Positions 30,326-40,592 are shown, counted from the first letter of the stretch. The stretch: 64,000 bases of DNA from Aliihoeflea sp. 40Bstr573 (GCF_024105655.1 NZ_JAAAMH010000004.1:62001-126000), one strand, 5' to 3'. The notes: a model not told the origin generated them from the sequence alone. Translations and numbers: made by a program.

Positions 30326-31549
30326 ATGACCCTGACGCTCGACCTGACCCAGCCGCAGACCCGCGCAGCGCTTCGCCCCCGGAGCGCCGAGAAGCCGTCG
30401 CTGATCGGCATGTCGCGGGCCGAGATGGCCGAGGCGCTCGGCGCGATCGGCATCCCCGAAAAGCAGCGCAGGATGCGCGTCCAGCAGCTGTGGCACTGGC
30501 TCTACGTGCGCGGCGTCTCTGACTTCGCGCACATGTTCAACATCTCGAAGGAGCTGCGGGCCAAGCTGGCGGATGCCTTTACGATCGCCCGCCCGGAAAT
30601 CGTCGAGGAGCAGATTTCCGAGGACGGCACGCGCAAATGGCTGTTCCGGTTTCCACCGCGCGGCGCCGGCCGGCCGGTCGAGATCGAGACGGTCTACATT
30701 CCTGAAGAGGGCCGCGGCACGCTGTGCATTTCCAGCCAGGTCGGCTGCACCTTGACCTGTACCTTCTGCCACACCGGCACGCAGAAGCTGGTCCGCAACC
30801 TGACGGCCGAGGAAATCCTCAACCAGTTGATGACGGCGCGCGACCGGCTCGGCGACTTTCCCGACCGCGACACGCCCGATGGCGCGATCGTGCCGGCGGA
30901 AGGGCGCAAGATCACCAACATCGTCATGATGGGCATGGGCGAGCCGCTCTACAATTTCGAGGAGGTGAAGAAGGCGCTGCTGATCGCCTCGGACGGCGAC
31001 GGGCTTTCCCTGTCCAAGCGCCGCATCACCCTCTCGACCTCCGGCGTCGTGTCGGAAATCTACCGCACGGGCGACGAGCTCGGCGTCATGCTGGCGATCT
31101 CGCTTCATGCCGTGAACGACGATCTGCGCGACCTTCTGGTGCCGATCAACAAGAAGTACCCGCTGGAGCAGTTGATCCAGGCCTGCCGCGACTATCCTGG
31201 CCTGTCGAACGCCCGCCGCATCACCTTCGAATATGTGATGCTGAAGGACATCAACGATTCAATGGAAGACGCCAAGGCGCTGGTGAAGCTGCTGCGCGGC
31301 ATTCCGGCCAAGATCAACCTGATCCCGTTCAACCCCTGGCCGGGTTCGAACTATCAGTGCTCGGACTGGGAGCAGATCGAGAAATTCGCCGATTACGTCA
31401 ACGCGGCCGGCTACGCCTCGCCGATCCGCACGCCACGCGGGCGCGATATCCTTGCCGCCTGCGGCCAGTTGAAGTCCGAATCCGAACGCATGAAGAAATC
31501 CGAGCGCCTGGCGCTCGAGGCGATGATGATCGCGGGGCATGGCGAGTGA
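30326..31549 (+). CDS. rlmN: Dual-specificity 23S rRNA/tRNA adenine-C2 methyltransferase
   Basis: Radical-SAM methylase modifying A2503 of 23S rRNA and A37 of some tRNAs; 407 residues. The cluster motif [11 protein letters not shown] is present, with [12 protein letters not shown] and the SAM-binding region after it; the catalytic cysteine pair is completed by the C-terminal [12 protein letters not shown]. Start [13 protein letters not shown] was chosen over an in-frame upstream start whose 39 extra residues overlap the promoter region. A second small gene follows 10 bases downstream. Confidence 0.95.
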   Translation: MTLTLDLTQPQTRAALRPRSAEKPSLIGMSRAEMAEALGAIGIPEKQRRMRVQQLWHWLYVRGVSDFAHMFNISKELRAKLADAFTIARPEIVEEQISEDGTRKWLFRFPPRGAGRPVEIETVYIPEEGRGTLCISSQVGCTLTCTFCHTGTQKLVRNLTAEEILNQLMTARDRLGDFPDRDTPDGAIVPAEGRKITNIVMMGMGEPLYNFEEVKKALLIASDGDGLSLSKRRITLSTSGVVSEIYRTGDELGVMLAISLHAVNDDLRDLLVPINKKYPLEQLIQACRDYPGLSNARRITFEYVMLKDINDSMEDAKALVKLLRGIPAKINLIPFNPWPGSNYQCSDWEQIEKFADYVNAAGYASPIRTPRGRDILAACGQLKSESERMKKSERLALEAMMIAGHGE

Positions 31550-31559
31550 CAGGCGGCGA

Positions 31560-32009
31560 ATGAACCGCCTCGTCACCTATGTCGTCCGCCTCATTGCGAT
31601 TCTCGCCGGCTTCATCGTCGCGTGCCTGGCGGCGAGTCTCTTCGTCAATCTGCTCTTCGCCTCGACGATCGTCGCAATCATCCCCGAACTGACCGACGCG
31701 GCGCGGCCGACGCTGTTCGTCACCGTTCCCTTCTTTGCGCTGATCGTGGCCAACCTCGCCTTCGGCGCGTTTCTCGTCGTCGCGGTCGCGGCCGAGCTTC
31801 TCGGCTGGCGCTCGTGGCTTGCACACGCGCTCGCGGGCGCACCGGTGGCGCTCTATGCCGGCTGGCGCATGGCCGAAGCGCTCGATGCGCCGGACGCCGC
31901 CTCCGATCCCGGTCTGATGCTGGTGACGCTCGCTGCCGGACTCGTCGGCGGCATCGCCTATTGGGCGATCTGCGGACGCAATGCCGGCCTTTGGCGCGAC
32001 GAGACCTGA
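31560..32009 (+). CDS. Four-helix membrane protein of unknown function
   Basis: 149 residues: MNRLVTYVVRLIAILAGFIV begins the first of four hydrophobic helices (about residues 8-38, 48-75, 80-98, 112-135). No motif recognised. An alternative start 7 codons upstream overlaps rlmN. The gene follows rlmN by 10 bases and converges on a LysE-type exporter with three bases between. Confidence 0.7.
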   Translation: MNRLVTYVVRLIAILAGFIVACLAASLFVNLLFASTIVAIIPELTDAARPTLFVTVPFFALIVANLAFGAFLVVAVAAELLGWRSWLAHALAGAPVALYAGWRMAEALDAPDAASDPGLMLVTLAAGLVGGIAYWAICGRNAGLWRDET

Positions 32010-32012
32010 CCG

Positions 32013-32657
32013 CTACCTTGTCTGCGTCATGAGGATGCGCAGCGCAAAGGCCGAGAACACCCCCGCGAACACGTAGTCGATCACCCGCGTCACGCGCGGC
32101 GAGCGCTTGAGCAGCGCGGAGAACGAATCCGCCGCGATCACCATCGGCACGGTGATCGGCAGCGACAGCGGAATGAACAGCGCGCCAAGGAAGAAGAGCT
32201 TTGCCGGCGCGTCGGGGTCCGATGCCGAGACGAATTGCGGCAGGAACGTCATGAAGAACAGGATGATCTTCGGATTGAGGAGATTGATGCCGAGCCCCGT
32301 CGCCCAGTTGGCGAAGAAGGAGCGCCTGGCGCGCTTCTCGCCGGTTCCGGGCGAGAAGGCCGAGCCGTGCCGGATCGCCTGCCAGGCCAGCCAGACGAGA
32401 TAGAGCGCGCCGACCAGCTTCAGCGCAAGGAAGGCCTGCGGCGAGGCGACGATCAGCGCCGACAGGCCGAGCGCAACCAGCGCGGTATGGACGACGATGC
32501 CCGTCATCGCGCCGAGCATGCAGGCGAAGCCGGCTGCGCGGCCTTCGGACAGCGCACGTCCGACGAACAGGGTCATGTCGGGACCCGGCGTGATCGCGAT
32601 GACGAATGTGGCGACCGCAAACTGTACGAGCGTGGCGGTGGTCGGCAGGAATTCCAT
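32013..32657 (-). CDS. LysE/RhtB family amino-acid exporter
   Basis: 214 residues, six helices. The N-terminal FVIAITPGPDMTLFVGRALS is the LysE/RhtB signature, followed by GRAAGFACMLGAMTGI and the loop NLLNPKIILFFMTFLPQFV. The family exports amino acids or related metabolites; the true substrate cannot be deduced. Divergent from the TRAP-transporter operon across a 158-base region with two inverted repeats. Confidence 0.9.
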   Translation of the reverse strand: MEFLPTTATLVQFAVATFVIAITPGPDMTLFVGRALSEGRAAGFACMLGAMTGIVVHTALVALGLSALIVASPQAFLALKLVGALYLVWLAWQAIRHGSAFSPGTGEKRARRSFFANWATGLGINLLNPKIILFFMTFLPQFVSASDPDAPAKLFFLGALFIPLSLPITVPMVIAADSFSALLKRSPRVTRVIDYVFAGVFSAFALRILMTQTR

Positions 32658-32721
32658 GGGCGGTCCGGTTACGATGGCGGGTGGATCGGCATATTAGCCA
32701 TTAGTCGAAGAGCGCACACAA

Positions 32722-32750
32722 CAACCCTGACTGGGTTGCGTTACTTAACG
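32722..32750. promoter_or_regulatory. Two adjacent inverted repeats between lysE-like gene and TRAP operon
   Basis: CAACCC-TGACT-GGGTTG (32722-32738) is directly followed by CGTTA-CT-TAACG (32739-32750). Their placement between two divergent transport genes suggests operators. Neither motif was matched to a known regulator. Confidence 0.4.
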
Positions 32751-32815
32751 TAATAGTTATCCTCACCAACGGAGCCGGAGAGAGACGCCGGCACTGTCTT
32801 TGGGAGGAGACCGAT

Positions 32816-33952
32816 ATGCAAACCAAATCGCTTTCGCGCCGCAAGTTCCTCGGGACCGGTGCAACGACCGTAATCGGCGCGACGGCCGCAAGTGCACTGG
32901 CCGCACCGGCTGTCCTGGCGCAGGCGCCTGTCACGATCAAGATGCAGACCTCGTGGCCTTCGTCCGACATCTGGATGGATTTTGCACGCCTGTACATCGA
33001 GCGCGTGGAGAAGATGTCGGCTGGCCGCATCAAGTTCGAGCTCCTGCCGGCCGGCGCCGTCGTCGGCGCGTTCCAGGTGCTCGACGCCGTCAATGATGGC
33101 ATCATCGACGCCACGCATACCGTGCCGGTGTACTGGTACGGCAAGCACAAAGCCGCCTCGCTCTTCGGCACCGGCCCGGTCTTCGGCGGCAGCGCCACGA
33201 CCATGCTCGCCTGGTTCCATCAGGGCGGTGGCAAGGAGCTCTACCAGGAGCTGACGCAGGACATCATGGGCCTCAACGTCGTCGCCTTCTACGGCTTCCC
33301 GATGCCGGCCCAGCCCTTTGGCTGGTTCAAGGAGCCCGTGACCACGGTCGCCGACGTCAACGGCTTCAAGTACCGAACCGTGGGCCTGGCAGCCGATCTC
33401 ATGCAGGAAATGGGCATGAGCGTCGCTCAGCTTCCCGGCGGCGAAATCGTGCCGGCCATGGAGCGCGGCGTCATCGACGCCTTCGAATTCAACAACCCGT
33501 CCTCGGATCTGCGCTTCGGTTCGCAGGACGTCGCCAAGCACTACATCCTTTCGTCCTACCACCAGGCGAGCGAATCCTTCGAGTTCATGTTCAACCGCGA
33601 CGTCTTCGACGGGCTGGACGACGATCTGAAGGCAGTCCTCGAATATGGCGTCGAGGCGGCGAGCACGGCCATCACCGCGCTGGCCCTCGACAACTATTCC
33701 GCCGATCTCGTGAGGCTGCAGGAAGAGTACGGCGTCACCGTGCATCGCACCTCTCGGGAAATTCTCGCTGCGCAGCTCGAGGCCTGGGACAAGATCATTC
33801 CGACGCTTGAGGCCGATCCCTTCATGAAGAAGGTGCTCGACAGCCAGCGTGAATGGGTCGAACGCGTCACTTTCTACGAACTTATGAACTCGGCCGATCT
33901 GGCGCTTGCTTATGAGCATTACTTCCCCGGCAAGCTGAAGATGGAAGCCTAG
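32816..33952 (+). CDS. TRAP transporter substrate-binding protein, DctP family 2 (TakP/FcbT-like)
   Basis: 378-residue periplasmic receptor. The N-terminus LSRRKFLGTGATTVIGATAA is a twin-arginine signal. The mature protein has the TRAP SBP pattern: VTIKMQTSWPSSDIWMDFA, FGGSATTMLAWFHQGG, FKYRTVGLAADLMQEMGMSV (with the carboxylate-binding Arg) and QLPGGEIVPAMERGVIDAFE. The size and the GGxxLxxEL segments resemble the 2-oxoacid binder TakP, but the ligand is not certain. A hairpin lies just after the stop; dctQ follows 79 bases downstream. Confidence 0.9.
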   Translation: MQTKSLSRRKFLGTGATTVIGATAASALAAPAVLAQAPVTIKMQTSWPSSDIWMDFARLYIERVEKMSAGRIKFELLPAGAVVGAFQVLDAVNDGIIDATHTVPVYWYGKHKAASLFGTGPVFGGSATTMLAWFHQGGGKELYQELTQDIMGLNVVAFYGFPMPAQPFGWFKEPVTTVADVNGFKYRTVGLAADLMQEMGMSVAQLPGGEIVPAMERGVIDAFEFNNPSSDLRFGSQDVAKHYILSSYHQASESFEFMFNRDVFDGLDDDLKAVLEYGVEAASTAITALALDNYSADLVRLQEEYGVTVHRTSREILAAQLEAWDKIIPTLEADPFMKKVLDSQREWVERVTFYELMNSADLALAYEHYFPGKLKMEA

Positions 33953-33977
33953 GGCGAAGACCCCGCACCGCCTTGTG

Positions 33978-34010
33978 TCCGGCTCCTGTCCATCAGGAGC
34001 CGGATTTTAT
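33978..34010 (+). terminator. Partial terminator or RNA stabiliser between TRAP receptor and permease genes
   Basis: Perfect 11-bp stem TCCGGCTCCTG / CAGGAGCCGGA with a five-base loop, followed by TTTTAT. Since the permease genes follow on the same strand, it probably lets receptor mRNA accumulate over permease mRNA, a common device in binding-protein operons. Confidence 0.75.
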
Positions 34011-34031
34011 CTGTAACGGGATTGGCAGTTC

Positions 34032-34652
34032 ATGCTCCGCTTCATCGCATTCGCCGACGAGCTGTCGGCGTGGTTCGGCAAGGTTTTCGCCTGGTGCATC
34101 GTCATCATGGCTCTCGGCGTCGGCTACGAGGTTCTCGTCCGCTACGCCTTTCGCGCCCCGACCCCCTGGGCCTTCGACTTGAGCTACATGATGTACGGCA
34201 CCATGTTCATGATGGCCGGCGCCTACACGCTGTCGCGCAACGGCCATGTGCGGGGCGATTTCGTCTACCGGCTTTGGCAGCCGCGCACGCAGGCCAAGAT
34301 CGAGTTCGTCCTGTATTTCTTCTTCTTCTTTCCCGGCGTCCTCGCGCTGGTCATTTCCGGCTGGAAATATGCCAGCCGCTCCTGGGGCTTCATGGAAGTC
34401 AGCACCATGAGCCCGGCGGGAATGCCGATCTACCAGTTCAAGACCGTAATCGTGGCTGCGGGCACCCTGCTCCTGATCCAGGGCATCGCGCAGGTCTGCC
34501 GATGCCTCGTCACCATGCAGACCAACGAGTGGCCGCAGCCCGCGCCCGATGTGGAAGAACTCGAAACCATCATGCTGCGCGAAAACGAGCCGGTCCTTCG
34601 CCATGGTAGCGAAGCCGTCGATGTCGTCACGCCCAAGGAGCCCCGCCGATGA
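34032..34652 (+). CDS. TRAP transporter small permease (DctQ-like)
   Basis: 206-residue membrane protein with four helices. The family feature is LVRYAFRAPTPWAFDLSYMM followed by AGAYTLSRNGHVRGDF, the usual contact region with DctM. A hydrophilic C-terminal tail (about residues 165-206) is longer than usual. It sits between the receptor gene and dctM, overlapping dctM by ATGA, so the two permeases are translationally coupled. Confidence 0.9.
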   Translation: MLRFIAFADELSAWFGKVFAWCIVIMALGVGYEVLVRYAFRAPTPWAFDLSYMMYGTMFMMAGAYTLSRNGHVRGDFVYRLWQPRTQAKIEFVLYFFFFFPGVLALVISGWKYASRSWGFMEVSTMSPAGMPIYQFKTVIVAAGTLLLIQGIAQVCRCLVTMQTNEWPQPAPDVEELETIMLRENEPVLRHGSEAVDVVTPKEPRR

Positions 34653-36067
34653 GCGATCCCGTCATTGCCCTGGTGATGCTCGGGCTCTTCATCTTCGTCA
34701 TCATGCTGGGTTTTCCCATCGCATTCACGCTGATGGCCCTGGCCATCGGCTTCGGTTACTACGCCTATTTCGACGCGGGTCGCATGTGGGCGCCGTATAA
34801 CCGGATGCTCGATCAGGACGTGTCGTCCTTCGATCTTTGGCAGTCCTGGATCGGCGGCTTCTTCAATAACCGGATCTTCGATCTCTTCGTCAACCAGACC
34901 TTTTCGGTCATGGCGAACGACGTTCTGACCGCGATCCCGCTGTTCCTGTTCATGGGATACATCGTCGAGCGCGCGAACATCGTCGACCGCCTGTTCGAGA
35001 CGCTGAGCATCGCCACACGCCGCGTGCCCGGCTCGATGGCGGTCGCCGCGCTCATCACCTGCGCACTGTTCGCCACCGCCACCGGCATCGTCGGCGCCGT
35101 CGTCACGCTGATGGGCCTGCTCGCCTTCCCGGCGATGATGAAGGCGCGCTACGACACCAGCTTCGCCTCGGGCGTCATTTGCGCCGGCGGCACGCTCGGC
35201 ATCCTGATCCCGCCCTCGATCATGCTGATCGTCTACGCGGCGGCATCAGGCACGTCGATCGTCCGGCTTTATGCCGGCGCGCTCCTGCCGGGATTCCTGC
35301 TGGCAGGCATGTATCTCGTCTACATCATTGTCCGTGCCATCATGCAGCCGAAACTCGCCCCGAAGCCCGTCGAGCCGGCCGAGCCGATCCCGATGGCGCG
35401 GCTCATGTGGATGATGCTGACGTCGTTCTTTCCGCTCGCCGTGCTCATCATGTCCGTGCTCGGTGCCATTCTCTTCGGACTGGCGACCCCATCCGAGGCG
35501 GCCGCCATCGGCGCGCTGGGCGGTCTGGTTCTGGCGGCCGCATACCGTTCGCTTACATGGCGGCGCCTGCGCGAGTCCGTCTATCTGAGCGTGCGGACCA
35601 CGGCGATGGTGTGCTGGCTCTTCGTCGGCTCCTGGGTCTTCGCCTCGGTGTTCTCCTATCTCGGCGGCGAGCATGTGGTGCGCGATTTCGTGGTCGGCAT
35701 GGATCTCACCCCGTTCCAGTTCCTGATTCTCGCCCAGTTCATCATTTTCCTCCTGGGCTGGCCGCTCGAATGGTCGGAGATCATCATCATCTTCGTGCCG
35801 ATCTTCCTGCCGCTGCTGGTGATCTTCGATATCGACCCGCTGTTCTTCGGCATCCTGATCGCGCTCAACCTGCAGACCTCCTTCCTGACGCCGCCGATGG
35901 CGATGTCGGCCTACTATCTCAAGGGCATCGCACCGCCGGAGGTCCGCCTGACGCAGATCTTCGCCGGCTCCCTGCCCTATGTGGGCATGGTCTTCATCAC
36001 CATGGCGCTGCTCTATATCTTCCCGCAGATCGTCTACTGGCTGCCCGAAGTGATCTACGGAAGATAA
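34649..36067 (+). CDS. TRAP transporter large permease (DctM-like)
   Basis: 472 residues, about twelve helices plus hairpin loops. Features: FIFVIMLGFPIAFTLMALAI, PLFLFMGYIVERANIVDRLF, SGVICAGGTLGILIPPSIML and TPPMAMSAYYLKGIAPPEV. It is longer than typical DctM (about 425) through an insertion near residues 45-80 (FDLWQSWIGGFFNNRIF), as seen in the FcbT/TakP subgroup, matching the receptor type. Sodium-driven uptake of an organic acid is the expected role. Confidence 0.92.
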   Translation: MSDPVIALVMLGLFIFVIMLGFPIAFTLMALAIGFGYYAYFDAGRMWAPYNRMLDQDVSSFDLWQSWIGGFFNNRIFDLFVNQTFSVMANDVLTAIPLFLFMGYIVERANIVDRLFETLSIATRRVPGSMAVAALITCALFATATGIVGAVVTLMGLLAFPAMMKARYDTSFASGVICAGGTLGILIPPSIMLIVYAAASGTSIVRLYAGALLPGFLLAGMYLVYIIVRAIMQPKLAPKPVEPAEPIPMARLMWMMLTSFFPLAVLIMSVLGAILFGLATPSEAAAIGALGGLVLAAAYRSLTWRRLRESVYLSVRTTAMVCWLFVGSWVFASVFSYLGGEHVVRDFVVGMDLTPFQFLILAQFIIFLLGWPLEWSEIIIIFVPIFLPLLVIFDIDPLFFGILIALNLQTSFLTPPMAMSAYYLKGIAPPEVRLTQIFAGSLPYVGMVFITMALLYIFPQIVYWLPEVIYGR

Positions 36068-36083
36068 GGAAAGGAAGCATCCG

Positions 36084-36269
36084 ATGCTCGCCGCCAGACT
36101 GGCACCGCCCCTCGCCCTCATCGCCTTCGTGGCGTTCTTCGCGGTCATCTTGTGGAAGGTGCCGCGGCTCGACCTCGGCATCGTGATCGCGATCGGTATC
36201 GCTGCCGTTCTCTACGATCTCTTCGAGACGGCAATGCGCAGTTCGCGCGCCAGGCGCGCGTCCGACTGA
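36084..36269 (+). CDS. Small two-helix membrane protein at end of TRAP operon
   Basis: 61 residues, [20 protein letters not shown] onwards, with helices at about 5-26 and 30-48 and a basic tail RSSRARRAS. An AAGGAAAGGA-like RBS precedes the ATG. Sixteen bases after dctM on the same strand, so it is probably co-transcribed. No family recognised; role, if any, in the transporter is unknown. Confidence 0.65.
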   Translation: MLAARLAPPLALIAFVAFFAVILWKVPRLDLGIVIAIGIAAVLYDLFETAMRSSRARRASD

Positions 36270-36274
36270 CGAAG

Positions 36275-36297
36275 GGGCCGGACGCCTTGTCCGGCCC
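36275..36297 (+). terminator. Hairpin after TRAP operon, probable terminator
   Basis: Perfect 9-bp stem GGGCCGGAC / GTCCGGCCC with loop GCCTT, six bases after the small membrane protein gene. The following bases GTCATTCCT lack a proper T run, so termination may be weak. A second hairpin CGGGCG-CTGC-CGCCCG at 36324-36339 lies between it and argG. Confidence 0.55.
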
Positions 36298-36369
36298 GTC
36301 ATTCCTGCTAAAAGGCGACCGGACGGGCGCTGCCGCCCGAAACGGAATTCATCTCAAGCAGGTCCCCGA

Positions 36370-37593
<1,224 letters not shown>

Positions 37594-37614
37594 TCCGCCC
37601 GGCGCGCCTCACTG

Positions 37615-37640
37615 AAAAAGGGCCCGTTCGGGCCCTTTTT
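37615..37640. terminator. Bidirectional terminator between argG and lytic transglycosylase gene
   Basis: Perfect 12-bp stem AAAAAGGGCCCG / CGGGCCCTTTTT with a two-base nominal loop that in practice opens to about four. T runs lie on both sides, so it serves both converging genes. Confidence 0.93.
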
Positions 37641-37660
37641 CGTGTCCGATCGGATGGCGA

Positions 37661-38476
37661 TCAGTTCGCGTCGATCTGGCGGCCGAGCACGGCGATTGCC
37701 TGCTGGTAGACGCTGGCGGCATTCCAGCCCTGGATCGCCGCGAAGTTCGGCTCGCCCGGCTGGTATCCGGCGCCCGCCCGCCAGCCATGGCCGCGCAGGA
37801 AGTTGGCGGTCGAAGCGAGCGCATCCGCACGGCTGCCGATCAGGTCGATCCGGCCGTCGCCATCGCCGTCGACGCCGTAGCGCACGACATTGGCCGGCAG
37901 GAACTGCGTCTGGCCGATCTCGCCATGCGCTGCGCCCTTGGCGGCTGGATTCAGATTGCCCTGGTCGACGAGCTGCAGCGCACCGATCAGGTGGCCCGAG
38001 AAGAATTCCGAACGCCGGCAGTCATAGGCGAGCGTGGCGACGGCGGAGAGGATGTTCTCGTTGCCAAGGAAGCCGCCGAAGCCCGTTTCCATGCCCCAAA
38101 TCGCAAGGAGCGGGCCCGCCGGCACGCCGTAGACGCGCTCGATGCGGGCGAGAAGGTCGGCGTTCTGGCGCTTCAGCTGCGTGCCGCGCGAGACGATGGC
38201 GTTTCCGCCGCGCCGCTCGAGGAACTGGTCGAGCGTCAGCGTGAAACCACCGCCCTGCTTGCGGTCGGCCGAGATGGTGCGCGTGGCATAGCTCGTGCCC
38301 TGAAGCGCGGAAATGCCGCGCTGGCCGATTCCGCTCGAGGCGGCGCGCTGCGCGAACTGGCTTTTCCAGGCCTCGAAGCCCGAGCCGTCATTTCCGCATT
38401 GCTGCGCCTGTGCCAGCGACACGCTTGCGCCGAGCGCCAGGAGCGCGCCCAGCATTCTCTTTCCCCAACCTGCCAT
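37661..38476 (-). CDS. Lytic murein transglycosylase, MltB-like
   Basis: 271 residues with a signal peptide (MAGWGKRMLGALLALGASVS, cleavage after AQA). The SLT_2/MltB domain has the catalytic Glu in AIWGMETGFGGFLGN, then YDCRRSEFFSGHLIGALQLV and AHGEIGQTQFLPANVVRYGV. It cleaves glycan strands with formation of 1,6-anhydro ends. The start at MAGWGK gives the signal directly; a start 10 codons upstream (MISVISKG) is possible. No peptidoglycan-binding C-terminal domain is present. Confidence 0.92.
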   Translation of the reverse strand: MAGWGKRMLGALLALGASVSLAQAQQCGNDGSGFEAWKSQFAQRAASSGIGQRGISALQGTSYATRTISADRKQGGGFTLTLDQFLERRGGNAIVSRGTQLKRQNADLLARIERVYGVPAGPLLAIWGMETGFGGFLGNENILSAVATLAYDCRRSEFFSGHLIGALQLVDQGNLNPAAKGAAHGEIGQTQFLPANVVRYGVDGDGDGRIDLIGSRADALASTANFLRGHGWRAGAGYQPGEPNFAAIQGWNAASVYQQAIAVLGRQIDAN

Positions 38477-38704
38477 CCATCTGCCTTTCGAAATGACTGA
38501 GATCATCTTTGGCCCGTCCGGGCGCGCGGACGCGAGAGCGTCTGCCTGCCCGACACTGTCGCACACGCTTCTTACCCGCACGTTATCTCGTGCTGGTTGT
38601 CCGATCATGATGACCGAATTGTGATCCGCTGCCCAACCCTGGAACCGCAGGGCTTTCACGCCGTTGTTACCGCGAAGGTGACACCCCCCGCGGAGAACAC
38701 GAAA

Positions 38705-39379
38705 ATGAAGAACATTCTGACCTCGTCGTCGGCTTTTGCCGTCGTCCTGCTGGCGTCGTCTGCAGCTTTTGCCCAGACCGCCGTGACCGCGACGACCGAC
38801 CTGAACGTCCGCGCCGGCCCTGGCCCGCAATATCCGATCGTCGGCTCCATCACCGCCAATGGCGAAGCGACCCTCGCCGGTTGCCTCGAAAACTCCAAAT
38901 GGTGCCAGGTCTCGGCTGCCGGCGCGGAAGGCTGGGCCTATTCCGACTATCTGATCGCCGACAATGCCGGTGCGCAGATCGTCGTCACGGAGCGCCCGGC
39001 CGAGATGGTCCCGGTCGCCACCTATGAGGAAAGCACCGCCACAGGCGCAGGCGCGATCTCCGGCGCCGCCACCGGTGCGATCGCCGGCGCACTGGTCGCC
39101 GGACCGATCGGCGCCGCCGTTGGAACCGTCGCGGGCGCTGCCACGGGCGGCTTGACGGAAGGGGTGCTGACCGACCCGGACCCGCAGCTGCGCAGCTACG
39201 TGGTCGAGAACGAGGTGGAGCCCGTCTATCTCGACGGCGAAGTCGTCGTCGGCGCCGGTGTTCCGGACACCGTCGAGATTCGCGAAATCCCGGACTACGA
39301 CTACCGCTATGCCTATATCAACGGCCAGCCGGTCGTCATCGAGCCGCAATCGCGCCGGATCGTCTACATCGTGCGTTAG
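38705..39379 (+). CDS. Secreted protein with SH3b domain and DUF1236
   Basis: 224 residues. Signal peptide MKNILTSSSAFAVVLLASSA (cleavage after FAQ). Residues about 25-85 form a bacterial SH3 domain (ATTDLNVRAGPGPQYPIVGS, WCQVSAAGAEGWAYSDYL). A Gly/Ala-rich hydrophobic segment (ISGAATGAIAGALVAGPIGA) in the middle resembles glycine-zipper sequences. The C-terminus is DUF1236 (SYVVENEVEPVYLDGEVVVG, RYAYINGQPVVIEP). Envelope role probable; exact function unknown. A strong terminator follows. Confidence 0.88.
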   Translation: MKNILTSSSAFAVVLLASSAAFAQTAVTATTDLNVRAGPGPQYPIVGSITANGEATLAGCLENSKWCQVSAAGAEGWAYSDYLIADNAGAQIVVTERPAEMVPVATYEESTATGAGAISGAATGAIAGALVAGPIGAAVGTVAGAATGGLTEGVLTDPDPQLRSYVVENEVEPVYLDGEVVVGAGVPDTVEIREIPDYDYRYAYINGQPVVIEPQSRRIVYIVR

Positions 39380-39401
39380 TCTTCGACAGTCTGACGCAAG
39401 T

Positions 39402-39430
39402 AAGCCGCCGGCCTCGCACCGGCGGCTTTT
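39402..39430 (+). terminator. Intrinsic terminator after SH3/DUF1236 gene
   Basis: Perfect 10-bp stem AAGCCGCCGG / CCGGCGGCTT, seven-base loop, followed by TTCTTTC. Confidence 0.9.
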
Positions 39431-39453
39431 CTTTCTGACGGTGCGCTGATCGT

Positions 39454-39478
39454 GGAACGGCTGCGACGGTTGCGAGTT
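39454..39478 (+). promoter_or_regulatory. Possible GGAAC-N18-TT (EcfG-type) promoter before metallopeptidase gene
   Basis: GGAAC at 39454-39458 and TT (in AGTT) at 39477-39478, 35 bases before the start codon. The match is minimal and may be chance; listed because the same pattern recurs near 53-61 kb. Confidence 0.3.
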
Positions 39479-39512
39479 CTCCGGCCAACACCCCTCTGCG
39501 GATACCTGCCCC

Positions 39513-40592
39513 ATGAAGCTCTTCTCCTGCCCGAAATGTTCGAGCCGCCTCTATTTCGAGAACGGCATGTGCCTCGCCTGCGGCACCGCGGTCCTCTACG
39601 ATCCGATGCAGGAGAATTTCGTCATCACGGGGCAGGGCGGCTTTACCTGTACCAACGCCCTGTCCGCCGCATGTAACTGGGCCGCTGAGGTCGAGGGCGG
39701 CTTCTGCCGCGCCTGCTCCCTCAACAAGACCATTCCCGACCTGTCGATCAGCGGCAATCCGGAACGCTGGGCGCGCACCGAGACGGCGAAAAGGCGCGCC
39801 GTCTATCAGCTCCTTCATTTCGGACTGGACGTCTTTCCAAAAGCCAATCCCGACGACGAGGTCGGCCTTGCCTTCGATTTTCTGGCCGATCCGGCTGGTG
39901 GCGGTCCGGGCGGCGAGCGCGTCCTGACGGGCCACGACAATGGCCTCATCACGCTCAATGTCGCCGAGGCCGACAGCCCGGAGCGCGAGAAGATGCGTGT
40001 CGCCATGGGCGAGGCCTATCGTACGCTGCTCGGGCATTTCCGCCACGAACTCGGCCACTACTACTGGGACCGGCTGATCCGCGACGACCAGCAATGGCTC
40101 GACCGCTGCCGCGCGCTCTTCGGCGACGAGCGCGAAGACTACATGCAGGCGCTCCAGCGGCACTACGAAGCGGGGCCGCAACCCGGTTGGGATGAGAACC
40201 ACATCTCGCACTATGCGGCGAGCCACGCTTGGGAGGATTGGGCAGAGACTTGGGCCCACTATCTCCACATCTACGACACGCTGGAAATGACGGCGGCGCT
40301 CAACATGCCGCTCGGCCGCCTCGATACGGTCATCGACCATGACCTGCCACCGAACGAAGGCGAGTTCGCCGACCAGCCGGTCGCAGCGCACGTGCACGAC
40401 CCGGAGCCGCCGGCAGATTTCGATGAGTTTTTGACGCGGTGGCTCATCCTGTGCGAGGCGTCCAACCAGATCAATCGCTGCATGGGTCTGCCCGACCTCT
40501 ACCCGTTCGTCATCTCCGAACCGGTCGCCGAGAAGCTGCGCTTCGTTCATGAGTTGATGGCCGAGACCAGGGGCCGGGCCGGGCCGCATTGA
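39513..40592 (+). CDS. Zinc-ribbon putative metallopeptidase (COG4307 family)
   Basis: 359 residues. An N-terminal zinc ribbon (SCPKCSSRLYFENGMCLACG, Cys 6, 9, 20, 23) is followed by a second cysteine cluster (CTNALSAACNW, FCRAC). The metallopeptidase motif HFRHELGHYYWDRL places H178-E179-x-x-H182, and downstream SHAWEDWAETWAHYLHIYDT supplies a further conserved acidic/His patch. Function uncharacterised in the family; a cytosolic protease is inferred from HExxH only. Confidence 0.86.
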   Translation: MKLFSCPKCSSRLYFENGMCLACGTAVLYDPMQENFVITGQGGFTCTNALSAACNWAAEVEGGFCRACSLNKTIPDLSISGNPERWARTETAKRRAVYQLLHFGLDVFPKANPDDEVGLAFDFLADPAGGGPGGERVLTGHDNGLITLNVAEADSPEREKMRVAMGEAYRTLLGHFRHELGHYYWDRLIRDDQQWLDRCRALFGDEREDYMQALQRHYEAGPQPGWDENHISHYAASHAWEDWAETWAHYLHIYDTLEMTAALNMPLGRLDTVIDHDLPPNEGEFADQPVAAHVHDPEPPADFDEFLTRWLILCEASNQINRCMGLPDLYPFVISEPVAEKLRFVHELMAETRGRAGPH

